Assembly (NCBI GenBank): GCA_902596205.1
Contig: CACJSY010000005.1
Location: 31,677-95,676 of the forward strand
Direction: 5' to 3'
Origin: an uncultured Pelagibacteraceae bacterium
GTDB lineage: Bacteria; Pseudomonadota; Alphaproteobacteria; Pelagibacterales; Pelagibacteraceae
DNA: 64,000 nt
Shown here one piece after another: positions 36,800 to 46,958 of the stretch. Below the pieces are notes generated by a model. That model searched no databases. It saw only the letters and a list, made by a program, of their open reading frames with translations, and was not told the origin of the DNA. How positions within the stretch are numbered: position 1 is the stretch's first letter; every line of letters begins with the position of its first letter. The position numbers were made by a program, and so were the translations under genes.

Positions 36800-37612
36800 A
36801 TGAAGCCAAAATCTAAAATTCTAATCATTGCAGGTTCAGACTCCTCTGGAGGTGCTGGAATTCAAGCTGATATTAAAACTGTAACAGCTCTAGGCTGTTA
36901 TGCAATGACAGCTATTACAGCAATTACAGCTCAAAACACTACTGGTGTTAAATCAATTGTTCCGATAAAGCCCAAAGAAATATCTAACCAAATAGAGTTT
37001 ACCTCAAAAGATATCAAACCAGATGCAATAAAAATTGGCATGTTACATTCTAAGGGCGTTGTTCTTTCAGTGCTCAAATCTTTGAAGAAAATTAAAGTAA
37101 AAAAAGTAGTTCTTGATCCAGTAATGGTTTCAAAAGGTGGCACTAAATTGCTTAATACTTCAGCAATAAATTTTATAAAAAATAAATTAATTAAAAATAC
37201 CTTTTTGATTACACCCAATATTCCAGAAGCAGAAATTTTAACAAAAATAAAAATTAATTCTATTCAAGATATGATAAAAGCAGGAAAAATATTAATTAAC
37301 TTAGGTGCGAAAAACGTGCTTGTAAAAGGTGGCCATTTAAGATCTAAACAAATGAATGATGTTTTATTAAATAAAAAAAATATAAAAATATTTAAAAGTA
37401 GAAAATACCTTACAAAAAACACCCACGGAACTGGATGTACGTTATCTACTGCTATTGCTACCAAACTATCATGTGGAAAAAGTTTGATTAAATCTTGTGA
37501 GCTCGGAATTAAATATGTTAATGATGCAATAAGATTAAATTTAAATTTGGGAAAAGGAAAAGGTCCAATAAACCACCTAAATTCTATCATGCTCAATAAA
37601 AAAATTAATTAA
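36800..37612 (+). CDS. thiD: Hydroxymethylpyrimidine/phosphomethylpyrimidine kinase
   Basis: The 270-residue ribokinase-fold protein contains [19 protein letters not shown] (9-27), [19 protein letters not shown] and the C-terminal [14 protein letters not shown] anion-hole motif. It phosphorylates HMP to HMP-diphosphate for ThiE. SAR11 strains are known to require an HMP-type precursor, so this is a salvage enzyme. It overlaps purA by one base. Confidence 0.94.
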   Translation: MKPKSKILIIAGSDSSGGAGIQADIKTVTALGCYAMTAITAITAQNTTGVKSIVPIKPKEISNQIEFTSKDIKPDAIKIGMLHSKGVVLSVLKSLKKIKVKKVVLDPVMVSKGGTKLLNTSAINFIKNKLIKNTFLITPNIPEAEILTKIKINSIQDMIKAGKILINLGAKNVLVKGGHLRSKQMNDVLLNKKNIKIFKSRKYLTKNTHGTGCTLSTAIATKLSCGKSLIKSCELGIKYVNDAIRLNLNLGKGKGPINHLNSIMLNKKIN

Positions 37613-38904
37613 TGCAAAATGTTGTTGTTGTAGGATCCCAGTGGGGAGACGAAGGAAAGGGTAAAATAGTTGACTGGTTATCCAGTGAGGCAGACGTGGT
37701 AGTGAGATTTCAAGGGGGTCACAATGCTGGACATACTTTAGTTATTGATAAAAAAGTATTTAAATTAAGGTTATTACCATCTGGTATTGTTAGAGAAGGA
37801 AAAATTTCAATTCTTGGTAATGGAGTTGTTATTGATCCGTGGGCACTTATAAGTGAAATAGAAGACATTAAAAAACAAGGTATAGAAGTTACTCCTAAAA
37901 ACTTTATGATTTCAGAATCAGCCTCGCTTATTTTACCATTCCATCAAGAGATGGATGAAATCAGAGAAGATGCAGCAGGTGAGGAAAAAATTGGAACTAC
38001 TAGAAGAGGAATAGGACCGTGTTATGAAGATAAAGTTGGAAGAAGATCAATAAGAGTGATGGATTTAAGGTTAGAAAGTAATTTAGATAATAGACTAGAA
38101 AATGTGTTGTTACATCATAATGCAATTAGAAAAGGTTTGAATAAAAAAATTTTTGAAAAGGATAAACTCAAAAAAGAATTATTAAAAATTGCACCAGAAA
38201 TCTTAAAATTTGCTCAACCAGTCTGGCTCAAGTTAGATAAATTTAAAAATGAGAGAAAAAAAATATTATTTGAGGGTGCTCAAGGAATACTTCTAGATGT
38301 AGACCATGGGACATATCCATATGTGACGTCTTCAAACACAGTTCCAGCTATGGCAGCAACTGGTTCAGGTTCAGGTCCTAATAATATTAATTATATTTTA
38401 GGTATCACAAAAGCTTACACCACGAGAGTGGGAAGCGGTCCATTTCCAACAGAATTAAAAGATGAAATAGGTGAAAGTCTTGGTAAGAGAGGCAAAGAGT
38501 TTGGAACGGTCACTGCAAGGAAAAGAAGATGTGGTTGGTTTGATGGAGTTCTAGTTAGGCAAACAATTAAAATTTCGGGTATTAATGGAATAGCCTTAAC
38601 TAAACTTGATGTCCTAGATGAGTTAGATGAAATTAAAATGTGCGTGGGATACGAATTAAATGGAAAAAAAATAGACTATTTACCTGCAGCTACTGAAGAT
38701 CAGTTTAACATCAAACCTGTGTATAAAACATTCCCGGGTTGGAAAACTAAAACGCAAGGTATAAGAAATTTAAAAGATCTCCCAGATAAAGCGAGGAGAT
38801 ACATTCACGCCTTAGAAGATTTTATTGGCGCTCGAATATCAAGTATTTCCACAAGCCCTGAAAGAGATGACACTATATTGGTGGAAGACCCATTTAATAA
38901 CTAG
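37612..38904 (+). CDS. purA: Adenylosuccinate synthetase
   Basis: The 430-residue protein begins with the phosphate loop [16 protein letters not shown] (8-23), then [22 protein letters not shown] and [10 protein letters not shown]. It joins aspartate to IMP with GTP in AMP synthesis. Its stop and that of the convergent rpoH share 4 bases. Confidence 0.98.
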   Translation: MQNVVVVGSQWGDEGKGKIVDWLSSEADVVVRFQGGHNAGHTLVIDKKVFKLRLLPSGIVREGKISILGNGVVIDPWALISEIEDIKKQGIEVTPKNFMISESASLILPFHQEMDEIREDAAGEEKIGTTRRGIGPCYEDKVGRRSIRVMDLRLESNLDNRLENVLLHHNAIRKGLNKKIFEKDKLKKELLKIAPEILKFAQPVWLKLDKFKNERKKILFEGAQGILLDVDHGTYPYVTSSNTVPAMAATGSGSGPNNINYILGITKAYTTRVGSGPFPTELKDEIGESLGKRGKEFGTVTARKRRCGWFDGVLVRQTIKISGINGIALTKLDVLDELDEIKMCVGYELNGKKIDYLPAATEDQFNIKPVYKTFPGWKTKTQGIRNLKDLPDKARRYIHALEDFIGARISSISTSPERDDTILVEDPFNN

Positions 38905-39797
38905 TTAGCTGGTAATAAATTTTTTGATTTACTGGCATTAATCATAGACTTTTGCAGTTTTTCAAAAGCCTTTGTTTCTATTTGCCTTATTCTTTCTCTG
39001 CTGATTTTATATTTTTTACTTAATTCCTCTAAAGTTTTCGGTTCTTCAGAAAGCCTTCTAGAAATAATTATTTCTTTTTCTCTTTCATTTAAAATTTTCA
39101 TAGCACTTTCCAATAATTCTTTTTTATCATCATACTCTTGTTTTTGAGAAATTATTAATTCCTGGTCCAAAGTATCGTCAACCAACCAGTCTTGCCATTC
39201 ATCCGTCTCTCCACTTTTAATTGGGTCATTTAACGATTTTTCTTGACCCATCATTCTTCTATTCATATTTACAACTTCATGAGACTCTACGTCTAATCTT
39301 TTAGAAATCTCTTTTACGTGTTCATCTTTTAGATCTCCATCTTGACCAGGAGCGATTTGATTTTTAAGTTTTTTTAAATTAAAAAAAAGTTTTTTTTGAG
39401 CGGTAGTAGTCCCCATTTTGACTAAACTCCATGATTTTAAAACATATTCCTGGATTGCAGCTTTGATCCACCACATTGCGTATGTTGCAAGTCTAAACCC
39501 CTTATCTGGATCAAATTTCTTTACAGCTTGCATTAATCCAAGATTTCCCTCTGAAATTAATTCATTCACAGGTAGACCATAGCCACGATAACCCATGGCT
39601 ATTTTAGCTACTAATCTTAAATGACTAGTAACTAATTTATGTGCAGCTTTTAAATTTCCATTCTCCCTCCAATTTTTTGCTAGCATATATTCCTCCTCAG
39701 CATCTAGCATAGGAAACTTTTTTATTTGTGCTAGATAGATTGACAGACCTCCAACTGAAGGTACAGGAAGATTAGTAATTTGATTTTTTTCACTCAT
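38901..39797 (-). CDS. rpoH: RNA polymerase sigma-32 factor RpoH
   Basis: The 298-residue sigma factor has region 2 ([40 protein letters not shown]), the RpoH-type segment [20 protein letters not shown], and region 4 [20 protein letters not shown] then [14 protein letters not shown]. It directs heat-shock transcription; SAR11 genomes carry very few sigma factors, of which this is one. It lies 30 bases upstream of rluD on the same strand. Confidence 0.95.
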   Translation of the reverse strand: MSEKNQITNLPVPSVGGLSIYLAQIKKFPMLDAEEEYMLAKNWRENGNLKAAHKLVTSHLRLVAKIAMGYRGYGLPVNELISEGNLGLMQAVKKFDPDKGFRLATYAMWWIKAAIQEYVLKSWSLVKMGTTTAQKKLFFNLKKLKNQIAPGQDGDLKDEHVKEISKRLDVESHEVVNMNRRMMGQEKSLNDPIKSGETDEWQDWLVDDTLDQELIISQKQEYDDKKELLESAMKILNEREKEIIISRRLSEEPKTLEELSKKYKISRERIRQIETKAFEKLQKSMINASKSKNLLPAN

Positions 39798-39827
39798 GAT
39801 TTTTATTTATAGATTAAATTTATTATT

Positions 39828-40808
39828 TCAACTGCTTAATTTTTCAAGTAAATTCAATATCTTTTTAAAACCATCTGGTAGATCTGAATTAAAACTCATC
39901 CATTTTTTTGTAGTAGGATGTGAAAATTCTAAAGTTTTGGCATGTAAAGCCTGTCCAGACAATTTATTTAATTTGGCAAAAAAATCACTGTTAATTTTTT
40001 TAAAAACAATATTTTTTTTACCATACTGTTTATCTCCCAACAATGAGGTTTTTTTGTATTTTAAATGAACTCTAATTTGATGAGTCCTTCCTGTCTCTAA
40101 CTCACACTCAATTAAACTAATTTTAGGAATATTTTTTATATTAAAGATTTTTATAGTTTTGTAATTTGTTACAGCTTTTTTTCCGCTAATGTCACTTACT
40201 GTCATTAATTTTCTATTTTTTTGATCTCTTTTTATTAATGTAATTATCTTTCCGTTCAAAGGTCTGACCACACCCCATGACAGACAAATATATTTTCTTC
40301 TAATAGAGTGATTACTAAATTGACTTCCTAGATGGGCGTGTGCTAAATTATTTTTAGCTACTACAATTAATCCGCTAGTATCTTTATCAATTCTGTGAAC
40401 AATTCCAGGTCGTAATTTTCCGTTTAAATCAGATAAAGTTTTTTTGTATTTAAATAACAAAGCATTAACTAAAGTATTTTCATAATTTCCAGCTCCCGGA
40501 TGAACAACCATACCTTTTGGTTTATTTATTACTATTATATCTTTATCTTCATAAATTGTTTCAAATTTAATATTTTTTGGAGCAATAGTTCGAATATTTT
40601 TTTGAATAATGTTTATTGATATTTGATCATTATATTTTACTTTAGCTGATGGCAACACATTTACAGAACCATTAATTTTTACCTGTTTATCAGTAATTAA
40701 TTTTTTTAAATACGATCTTGTGAAATCATTTATATTTTCTGTTAAAAAAATATCTAATCTTTTTCCACTATTTTTAGTATTAACAGAAAATTTAATTGTA
40801 TTATTCAT
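39828..40808 (-). CDS. rluD: RluD-family pseudouridine synthase
   Basis: The 326-residue protein has an N-terminal S4 RNA-binding domain (RLDIFLTENINDFTRSYLKK, then VKINGS) and the catalytic motif GIVHRIDKDTSGLIVVAKN, including the active Asp, then ETGRTHQIRVHL. It isomerises uridines in 23S rRNA, RluD in most genomes, though RluC or RluA-like specificity cannot be excluded. It reads away from tRNA-Arg, whose 5' end is 24 bases from its start. Confidence 0.88.
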   Translation of the reverse strand: MNNTIKFSVNTKNSGKRLDIFLTENINDFTRSYLKKLITDKQVKINGSVNVLPSAKVKYNDQISINIIQKNIRTIAPKNIKFETIYEDKDIIVINKPKGMVVHPGAGNYENTLVNALLFKYKKTLSDLNGKLRPGIVHRIDKDTSGLIVVAKNNLAHAHLGSQFSNHSIRRKYICLSWGVVRPLNGKIITLIKRDQKNRKLMTVSDISGKKAVTNYKTIKIFNIKNIPKISLIECELETGRTHQIRVHLKYKKTSLLGDKQYGKKNIVFKKINSDFFAKLNKLSGQALHAKTLEFSHPTTKKWMSFNSDLPDGFKKILNLLEKLSS

Positions 40809-40832
40809 AAATTAATTTAAATTATTCATATT

Positions 40833-40910
40833 GCGCCGGTAGCTTCAACTGGATAGAGCGCCGGATTTCGGCTCCGGAGGTTATGGGTTCGACTCCTATC
40901 CGGCGCACCA
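40833..40910 (+). tRNA. tRNA-Arg (TCG)
   Basis: A full cloverleaf: acceptor GCGCCGG/CCGGCGC, anticodon stem CCGGA/TCCGG with loop TTTCGGC (anticodon TCG, reading CGA), T-stem ATGGG/CCTAT with one G:U, and an encoded CCA. The D-stem GCTT/GAGC has one U:G pair. It lies opposite in strand to both neighbours and borders the surface cassette that starts 5 bases after it. Confidence 0.93.
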
Positions 40911-40915
40911 TTTCT

Positions 40916-41716
40916 TTAAATTATCCAATCTGAATACTTATCTAAATTTTGAATAATATATTCAGGGAAAGTATCATCAATTCTAATTTTTTCTAATTTA
41001 ATACCTCTGCCAAAAATATCCTCATTTGATAATATTTTCTTTTGAATACTTTTTTCACTTAAATTGTCATTATTATATTCTCCGTGAGAGAAGGATTGTA
41101 TCTTATTTAATATTTGAGATGGCGTTTGCATATATGAAAAATGCCATCCCCCATTTATTATTTGTTGATTCAATTTATCTATCCTCCAAAAAGGATAATC
41201 TTTAAATTTTAAATTTCTTAGATCTTGAAACGATTTAATATTTTTTTTTTTTGTAATTCTTGAACCTATCCAATTACTCTCTTCCAAGTTTTGTAAGTTT
41301 AATTTGTACATGAACATTTTTTGAGAAAATGCTACAAACTTTTTTTTATTATTTATCTCTGATAATTTTGTGAGATCAGGAATTTCGTCTGAATCAGACA
41401 AAATTATTAGATCTTCTGGGGAAGCTTTTTTGACACCTTCCATTAATGCATTTCTTTGATGCTGTTCTATAGGAGACTCACCGCCAGTGTGTTTATCAAA
41501 GTCGACATGTTCTTTATAATCTGCAACTATAAAAATAATTTTTTTTTTGAATTTAGAAAATTTTTTAATATCAAAATTTAATTTTTTAGTTTTACCTTGA
41601 TGAGTTTTAGTTGACTCAGAAATGACAAAATAATCAACAAACTTATCCAAAACATTTAATCTTAGATCAACGATATGATCTTCATTAAAGTATTGAAAGC
41701 AATCATAAATAGCCAT
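40916..41716 (-). CDS. Glycosyltransferase family 17 protein
   Basis: The 266-residue protein begins IYDCFQYFNEDHIVDLRLNV, includes VISESTKTHQGK and the DxD motif LIILSDSDEIPDL near residue 105, and ends with GGWHFSYMQTP: the GT17 family, whose eukaryotic members add bisecting GlcNAc to N-glycans. Bacterial members sit in surface-glycan islands. It is the last gene of a five-gene minus-strand cassette next to tRNA-Arg and abuts the FkbM gene (1-base overlap). Confidence 0.82.
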   Translation of the reverse strand: MAIYDCFQYFNEDHIVDLRLNVLDKFVDYFVISESTKTHQGKTKKLNFDIKKFSKFKKKIIFIVADYKEHVDFDKHTGGESPIEQHQRNALMEGVKKASPEDLIILSDSDEIPDLTKLSEINNKKKFVAFSQKMFMYKLNLQNLEESNWIGSRITKKKNIKSFQDLRNLKFKDYPFWRIDKLNQQIINGGWHFSYMQTPSQILNKIQSFSHGEYNNDNLSEKSIQKKILSNEDIFGRGIKLEKIRIDDTFPEYIIQNLDKYSDWII

Positions 41717-42660
41717 TAATTGAAGTAGTAATCCTCTAATTGTTCTATTTTATTGTCATTAAATTTAAATCTTTTTAATATAACTTGCAGAATTTTTAAT
41801 TGACCAAAAATTAGCATCAAGCTTATAAATTTCTCAATATTTGCTTTAATCAACTCTTTACCAGAGTCATTATTAAAATTTGGTATAAATATCATATCAA
41901 CTTCGGCTGGAATTCTGGTGCTATGACTTCCAATTCCTTTCCAATCAATTAAAACATAGTTCATTTCATAAAGAAAATTAACTAGTTCATGCCAACTTGG
42001 AGTATTCTTATAAATTGAAAAAAAATGTGCCTCTATTTTAAGAAATAGCGGTCGAAAACTTCCTATTCCTTTAAGAATTTCAAGTTCTGCTCCTTGAGTA
42101 TCAATTTTAAGATAATCTAACATTTTAATATTAAGTTCAGAAAGTTGATTACTTATCGTATCACAATCTATTTGAATGGTTCGGGTTACTTTATAATTTT
42201 GAAAATCCTTTTTTTTAATTCTGTGTAAATCAAAAGCTTTCTCATTTGGCATGTACATAGATGAACTTCCCAATCTATTATCTAAAACATACAAATTTTT
42301 CTTTTCTTTATTACTCCAAAGACCTTTATTGATAACAAATTGTTGTCCCTCAAATTTAATAGCCTCATCTTTTATAGGTTCTACTAAAATACTTTGAAAA
42401 TATTGGTTATATTGATTAGGAAAAAAATTGTCAGAATTAAACCCTCCTTGGGCACCAACATCTAATGCTGTAATCTTATTATTTTTGAGTAAATTCTCAA
42501 TATGCTCTTTAAAATCATATTTTTCATTACTTTTGTAAGCCTTTTCACTCAAAAAATTGATAACTCTTCTATTTAATTTTAATGAAACTAATATTTTGTA
42601 AATAATGGGTAATAAAAGTTTTATTAAACTTCTAAAAAATTTTTGGATTTTTATTTTCAT
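41716..42660 (-). CDS. FkbM family methyltransferase
   Basis: The 314-residue protein has a SAM-binding loop ALDVGAQGGFN (residues ~64-74) and the FkbM signature LKIDTQGAELEILKGIG (~183-199), then LFLKIEAHF. FkbM-type enzymes O-methylate sugars or polyketides; in glycan clusters they cap or decorate sugars. An N-terminal hydrophobic stretch (LLPIIYKILVSL) may anchor it to the membrane. The neighbours are a GT17 and an oxygenase. Confidence 0.85.
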   Translation of the reverse strand: MKIKIQKFFRSLIKLLLPIIYKILVSLKLNRRVINFLSEKAYKSNEKYDFKEHIENLLKNNKITALDVGAQGGFNSDNFFPNQYNQYFQSILVEPIKDEAIKFEGQQFVINKGLWSNKEKKNLYVLDNRLGSSSMYMPNEKAFDLHRIKKKDFQNYKVTRTIQIDCDTISNQLSELNIKMLDYLKIDTQGAELEILKGIGSFRPLFLKIEAHFFSIYKNTPSWHELVNFLYEMNYVLIDWKGIGSHSTRIPAEVDMIFIPNFNNDSGKELIKANIEKFISLMLIFGQLKILQVILKRFKFNDNKIEQLEDYYFN

Positions 42661-42673
42661 ATTTAGAAAATAT

Positions 42674-43381
42674 TTATTTTTTTGTAAATGTAGTAAGACC
42701 TATTTTCTTTCCATCAATAAGAGACGATGAACAATGAAGTCTAGTTCTATCAAAAATCAACATTGAACCCATTTCCCATTCATAGACTGTATCTATTTCT
42801 AGTCCCTCAAGATTTTCAATTTTTTCATGTTTTAAATACTTTTGATGATTTTCTTTGTTAAATGGCTTTTTTTTATACAAATTTAAATGTTCTGAAGACC
42901 TTATGTTTTGACCATATTTAAGATCGGTAACTTTTAGTTCATTTTCATCAATTGTAAAGTTAGTTGAATTTCCGTAGAATTTATTCTTAAAAATAACCGT
43001 ACTACCTTTGGAAGTAAGTGGAATTAAAGTTTGTTTAAAAATTATCTCATCTAAATTAAAGCCTGCATCAACATGTAAGCCTATAGGATTATAGCTTTCT
43101 TGAAAAAGACCTAAAATATCATCATTATCTTCATCTTTAAGATTATCCATTTTGAACTCTCCAATTTCATTTTTTACTTTATTGTAAAAAAGAGATTCAA
43201 GTTCACTGCTATAATTTTTTAGCCATCTTTTTTTTATAACATTTTGTTTTTTGTTGTGAACTGTAGTTGGTAAGTCTTGATAAAGCTTTAAAAATCTTTC
43301 TAGTTCATTTTTATTAAATAAATTTTTAATTATCTTTGGTGGTCCCTCTAATTTTTTTATTTCTTCTATATTTTTATGCAT
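42674..43381 (-). CDS. 2OG-Fe(II) oxygenase-like protein
   Basis: The 235-residue protein contains GLHVDAG near residue 103 (His-x-Asp) and a C-terminal MLIFDRTRLHCSS with a second His, spaced like the iron triad of 2-oxoglutarate oxygenases. A strand MGSMLIFD precedes it, as in that fold. No exact family is recognised. It sits between an ABC-2 permease and an FkbM methyltransferase in a surface cassette, so it may hydroxylate a glycan sugar. Confidence 0.6.
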   Translation of the reverse strand: MHKNIEEIKKLEGPPKIIKNLFNKNELERFLKLYQDLPTTVHNKKQNVIKKRWLKNYSSELESLFYNKVKNEIGEFKMDNLKDEDNDDILGLFQESYNPIGLHVDAGFNLDEIIFKQTLIPLTSKGSTVIFKNKFYGNSTNFTIDENELKVTDLKYGQNIRSSEHLNLYKKKPFNKENHQKYLKHEKIENLEGLEIDTVYEWEMGSMLIFDRTRLHCSSSLIDGKKIGLTTFTKK

Positions 43382-43384
43382 ATT

Positions 43385-44176
43385 TTATTCTCCCATATTA
43401 ATTAAAGTACCCCTATTTTTGGCTCCATTATAAGATAGGTAAAAAATGAGTATTCCTATCAAAAAATAAAGAAAAGATATGAAGATAGCTTTCAATATTT
43501 GACTATAGTTTATAATATCATGAATTAAAATATTTCTCATCTCTTCAAAAATATGAACTAAGGGTAGTATTTTAGCAATAACTTGAAGCCACTCGGGTAA
43601 TATTTCAATAGGATAGTAGATACATCCTAGGGGCGCTAAAAAAAACAAACTCGCCCAAGCTATGTTTTCAAATGATGGTCCGAATCTCACTAATCCTGCA
43701 GTTACCAAAAGACCTAATGTAACTCCAAAAATATAAAGTGTTATAAGTAAAAATATTAACGGAGCTCCAATTTTAAAAATAGAAACACCAAAAAGAGGAA
43801 TTGCTATTAATGCTGCAGGAATTAACCCAATTAATGTTCTGAAAATTGCTGTAAATGTTAATGCAGTTATTATTTCACTAATTTTAATTGGTGCGATAAA
43901 TAAGTTTGTGAAATTTCTACTCCAGATTTCCTCAAGGAACATCATATTATAACTTATGCTAGATCTAAAAAGAAAATCGTAAAGTATTGCAGCACTCAAA
44001 ATTATTCCTACAGTGTTTTCAAAATATGAGGAACTTAATGTAAAAAATTTAGATATAAATCCCCACAAAAATATTTGAATTGTAGGCCAATAAATCAGAT
44101 CTAAAATTCTTGGAAAAGAACCTTTAATTAAATATATATGCCTTAAACTCAAAGCAAATACTTTACCCCAATTCAT
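43385..44176 (-). CDS. ABC-2 type transporter permease
   Basis: The 263-residue protein has about six membrane spans and the ABC-2 pattern (an N-terminal VFALSLRHIYLIKGSFPRIL, then FLAPLGCIYYPIEILPEWLQ and LPLVHIFEEMRNIL). Together with the ATPase 14 bases overlapping upstream it forms an exporter, likely for a polysaccharide or its lipid-linked precursor, given the glycosyltransferase neighbours. Confidence 0.85.
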   Translation of the reverse strand: MNWGKVFALSLRHIYLIKGSFPRILDLIYWPTIQIFLWGFISKFFTLSSSYFENTVGIILSAAILYDFLFRSSISYNMMFLEEIWSRNFTNLFIAPIKISEIITALTFTAIFRTLIGLIPAALIAIPLFGVSIFKIGAPLIFLLITLYIFGVTLGLLVTAGLVRFGPSFENIAWASLFFLAPLGCIYYPIEILPEWLQVIAKILPLVHIFEEMRNILIHDIINYSQILKAIFISFLYFLIGILIFYLSYNGAKNRGTLINMGE

Positions 44177-44897
44177 TTTTGCTCCTAGCTATTTTTAAAA
44201 AGGTATCCTCTAAATTTGTTCGTCCATGTTTTTTAATTAATTCTCCGCAAGTTCCACTGTCTACTATCTCACCTTGTTTCATCATTACAACTTTATTACA
44301 AAGTCTTTCAACTTCTTTCATATTATGTGAAGCTAATAATATTGTAAGCTCATTATTTTTTTTATATCTTTCAATATATTCTCTTACAAAGTCCCCAACA
44401 TCAGGATCTAGACTAGCTGTTGGCTCGTCTAAAAATAATAACTTAGGTTTATTAATTAAGGATTTGGCTAAAGATACTCTATTTTTTTGACCGGAAGAAA
44501 GTTCGCCAGTTTTTTTATTTAAAAATTTTTGCAAATTTAAATCTTCCACTAATTCACTCAATCTTTCATAGATTTTTTTTACTCCGTATAATCTCGCATA
44601 AACCTCAAGGTTTTGTTTTACAGTAAGTTTTTTTGGTAATTCGATATAAGGAGAAGCAAAGTTCATCGAAGTCAATAACTCAATTCTATTTTTTGGTTCT
44701 AACACGATGTCATTTATATATATTTTTCCACTAGTTGGAGTTATCAAACCAAGCATCATTCCTATAGAGGTAGTTTTTCCACATCCATTAGGACCAAGAA
44801 GACCCAACGTGCTATTTTTTTTTAATGTGAAGCTGATATTATTAACAGCTGTTACAGACTCAAACTTTTTGACTAGATTTTTTATTTCTAATTTCAT
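44163..44897 (-). CDS. ABC transporter ATP-binding protein (ABC-2 exporter)
   Basis: A 244-residue ATPase with Walker A GLLGPNGCGKTTS (32-44), the signature LSSGQKNRVSLAKSL, Walker B LLFLDEPTASLD and the switch His in LASHNMKEVE. It powers the adjacent permease. The start abuts the sua5 stop on the same strand, so it may be transcribed from the sua5 promoter. Confidence 0.92.
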   Translation of the reverse strand: MKLEIKNLVKKFESVTAVNNISFTLKKNSTLGLLGPNGCGKTTSIGMMLGLITPTSGKIYINDIVLEPKNRIELLTSMNFASPYIELPKKLTVKQNLEVYARLYGVKKIYERLSELVEDLNLQKFLNKKTGELSSGQKNRVSLAKSLINKPKLLFLDEPTASLDPDVGDFVREYIERYKKNNELTILLASHNMKEVERLCNKVVMMKQGEIVDSGTCGELIKKHGRTNLEDTFLKIARSKNELG

Positions 44898-45854
44898 TTA
44901 AAATTTTGATGCTCTTCTTATCCTATCATTGATTGCTATTCCAGGACCCGTGTTTGGTATTTTACATATTTGGATTTTTTTATAGCCTTTTCTTTTTATT
45001 AATCTAAATATCCTGTACAAATTTGTCGCTGCCTCTTTTAAATTTGATTTTTTGCTTAAAGAAAAAAAAGAATTTTTATGTTTGTGTTTATATCCTAAGT
45101 AAATAAACGCACTTTTCCCGTCATGTCTTTTTTGATTAATTAAAACAGGTATTCCTGGGGAATAATGTTTTTTCATCATTCCTGGGGAGATAATTTTTTT
45201 ATTTTTAAAATTGTTAAGAACTTTTAATTTTAAAGTTTTTTCTAATAAAATTTTATCAATAATGCCTGGCCGTAAAATTTGTGGTGTACCAGTTAAATCA
45301 ATTACAGTTGACTCTATTCCTATTTTACAAATTCCACCGTTTATAATTAATTTAAGTTTTTCTTTAAATTCTTCAAAAACATCTTTTGGGCTAACTGGAC
45401 TTACACCTGAGGATTTATTTGCGCTAGGCATGGCCAAAGGAAACTTTATTTTTTTTAACAAAGTTCTCACAATCCTATGCTTTGGAAATCTGACAGCAAC
45501 TGTATTTAATTTTCCACAAGCGGAAGGATGTATTTTAGATTTCATTTTTCGGTTTAAAATAAATGTAATAGGTCCTGGACAAAATTTTCTATATAAATTT
45601 ACTAAATAATTATTAATTTCAATATCATTCTTTGCATCATTTAAATTATGATAATGAATTATAAGTGGATTATTTTTTGGCCTACCCTTTAATTCAAATA
45701 TCTTCTCAACAGATTTTTTTAAATAAGCATTCCCTCCTAGCCCATATACTGTTTCTGTAGGCAGACCAGCAACACCCCCGTTTTTTAAACTATTAATCAA
45801 TTTGTTAAGAATTTTTTCGTTGAAAGTATATATATTTGAATAGCTATTTTTCAT
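44898..45854 (-). CDS. Threonylcarbamoyl-AMP synthase (Sua5 type)
   Basis: The 318-residue protein has the YrdC domain (GLPTETVYGLGGNAYLKKSV, KGRPKNNPLIIHYHN, LAMPSANKSSG) and the extra C-terminal Sua5 domain preceded by SPGMMKKHYSPGIPV, so it is Sua5 rather than the shorter TsaC. It makes threonylcarbamoyl-adenylate for the t6A modification of ANN-reading tRNAs. It diverges from the xseB gene across 21 bases. Confidence 0.93.
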   Translation of the reverse strand: MKNSYSNIYTFNEKILNKLINSLKNGGVAGLPTETVYGLGGNAYLKKSVEKIFELKGRPKNNPLIIHYHNLNDAKNDIEINNYLVNLYRKFCPGPITFILNRKMKSKIHPSACGKLNTVAVRFPKHRIVRTLLKKIKFPLAMPSANKSSGVSPVSPKDVFEEFKEKLKLIINGGICKIGIESTVIDLTGTPQILRPGIIDKILLEKTLKLKVLNNFKNKKIISPGMMKKHYSPGIPVLINQKRHDGKSAFIYLGYKHKHKNSFFSLSKKSNLKEAATNLYRIFRLIKRKGYKKIQICKIPNTGPGIAINDRIRRASKF

Positions 45855-45875
45855 AATGTAATTATTATTTATTAG

Positions 45876-46082
45876 ATGAAAAATGAAAATATTCCAGCTG
45901 ATATTAAAAGTAAATCACTAAAAGAGACTAGAAGGGAAATAGATGAAATTTTGAGCAAATTAGAAAATCAAAAGACCAATCTAGATGACTCAATGAGTGA
46001 TTACCAAAGACTTATACAGCTTAATAAACATATTGATGAATTGTTCAAAAAAAAATTCAAGGAAATTTCAGGAAAAAAATAA
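45876..46082 (+). CDS. xseB: Exodeoxyribonuclease VII small subunit
   Basis: The 68-residue protein has the XseB helix pair (LKETRREIDEILSKLENQKT then LDDSMSDYQRLIQLNKHIDE). It is the small subunit of a single-strand exonuclease; the large subunit gene is not in the window. The xseB-ispA-dxs order is conserved in proteobacteria and supports the call. It lies immediately before ispA. Confidence 0.88.
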   Translation: MKNENIPADIKSKSLKETRREIDEILSKLENQKTNLDDSMSDYQRLIQLNKHIDELFKKKFKEISGKK

Positions 46083-46958
46083 ATGATCAAAATAAAATTA
46101 AAAAAGAATGCAAAAAAAGTTGATAGATTCTTACTTAATTATTTAAAATCACAAAATAAATCTTTACTCATAAAGCCAATGAAATATGGAGTTATATCAG
46201 GTGGAAAAAAAATTAGATCATCTATAATTTTTGACACAGGTAAAATATATAATTTAAGCGAAAAAAAACTGATAAATATTTGCGCTGCTGTAGAGTGTAT
46301 ACATTCATATTCTTTAATACATGATGATTTGCCTTGTATGGATAATGACTCAATAAGAAGAGGAAAACCATCAACACATATAAAATTTGGAGAAGCATCA
46401 GCGGTATTAGCTGGTAGCTCACTTTTAACTTTAGCTTTTGAAATTATCACTTGTAAAAAATTTAATCTCGACTCAAAAATTAAAAATGAGATAGCTAGAT
46501 ATTTAGCAAGTTGTTCAGGACATACTGGCATTGCCGGAGGCCAAGAATTAGATCTTAGATACGAAAATAAAAAAAAATCAATAAATCAAATTATTGAAAT
46601 GCAGAAGAAAAAAACTGGGAAACTATTTAACTTCTGTTTATACTCTGTTGGAGTTGTAGCAAATAAAGCTAAAAGTGAAAAATTATTTTTAAGTAAACTC
46701 GGCGAAGAAATAGGTTTGTTATTTCAGTTGGCTGATGATCTTTTAGATAAAAAGGGATCATTGAGCTTAGTTGGTAAGCCTGTAAAAAAAGATAATAAAA
46801 AGGGTAAATCAACTTTATTAAAGTTGATGGGGGAAAAAAAAGCTTATTTGTATGCTAATAATTTAAAGAGAAAAATATTGCGTAAATTGGAAAAACATGG
46901 AAAAAAAGCAAATGAATTAGTTAAAACAATTGAATTTATACTAGAAAGAAAATTTTAA
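46083..46958 (+). CDS. ispA: Polyprenyl synthetase, geranyl/farnesyl diphosphate synthase type
   Basis: The 291-residue protein has both aspartate-rich motifs, [10 protein letters not shown] (first, DDxxD) and [11 protein letters not shown] (second), and [11 protein letters not shown] early on. It condenses IPP with DMAPP/GPP to give GPP/FPP. Two residues between the first DD and the following Pro region favour the short-chain type. It overlaps dxs by one base. Confidence 0.92.
   Translation: MIKIKLKKNAKKVDRFLLNYLKSQNKSLLIKPMKYGVISGGKKIRSSIIFDTGKIYNLSEKKLINICAAVECIHSYSLIHDDLPCMDNDSIRRGKPSTHIKFGEASAVLAGSSLLTLAFEIITCKKFNLDSKIKNEIARYLASCSGHTGIAGGQELDLRYENKKKSINQIIEMQKKKTGKLFNFCLYSVGVVANKAKSEKLFLSKLGEEIGLLFQLADDLLDKKGSLSLVGKPVKKDNKKGKSTLLKLMGEKKAYLYANNLKRKILRKLEKHGKKANELVKTIEFILERKF

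Noticed and set aside
36797..36800. TPP riboswitch before thiD or thiE
   Set aside because: Upstream spacers are 3-6 bases, with no room for the aptamer.
44905..44930. TCCTATC near 44921 as a copy of the tRNA-Arg 3' end (attachment repeat)
   Set aside because: Only about 7 bases match and they lie inside the sua5 coding region; chance level in this composition.
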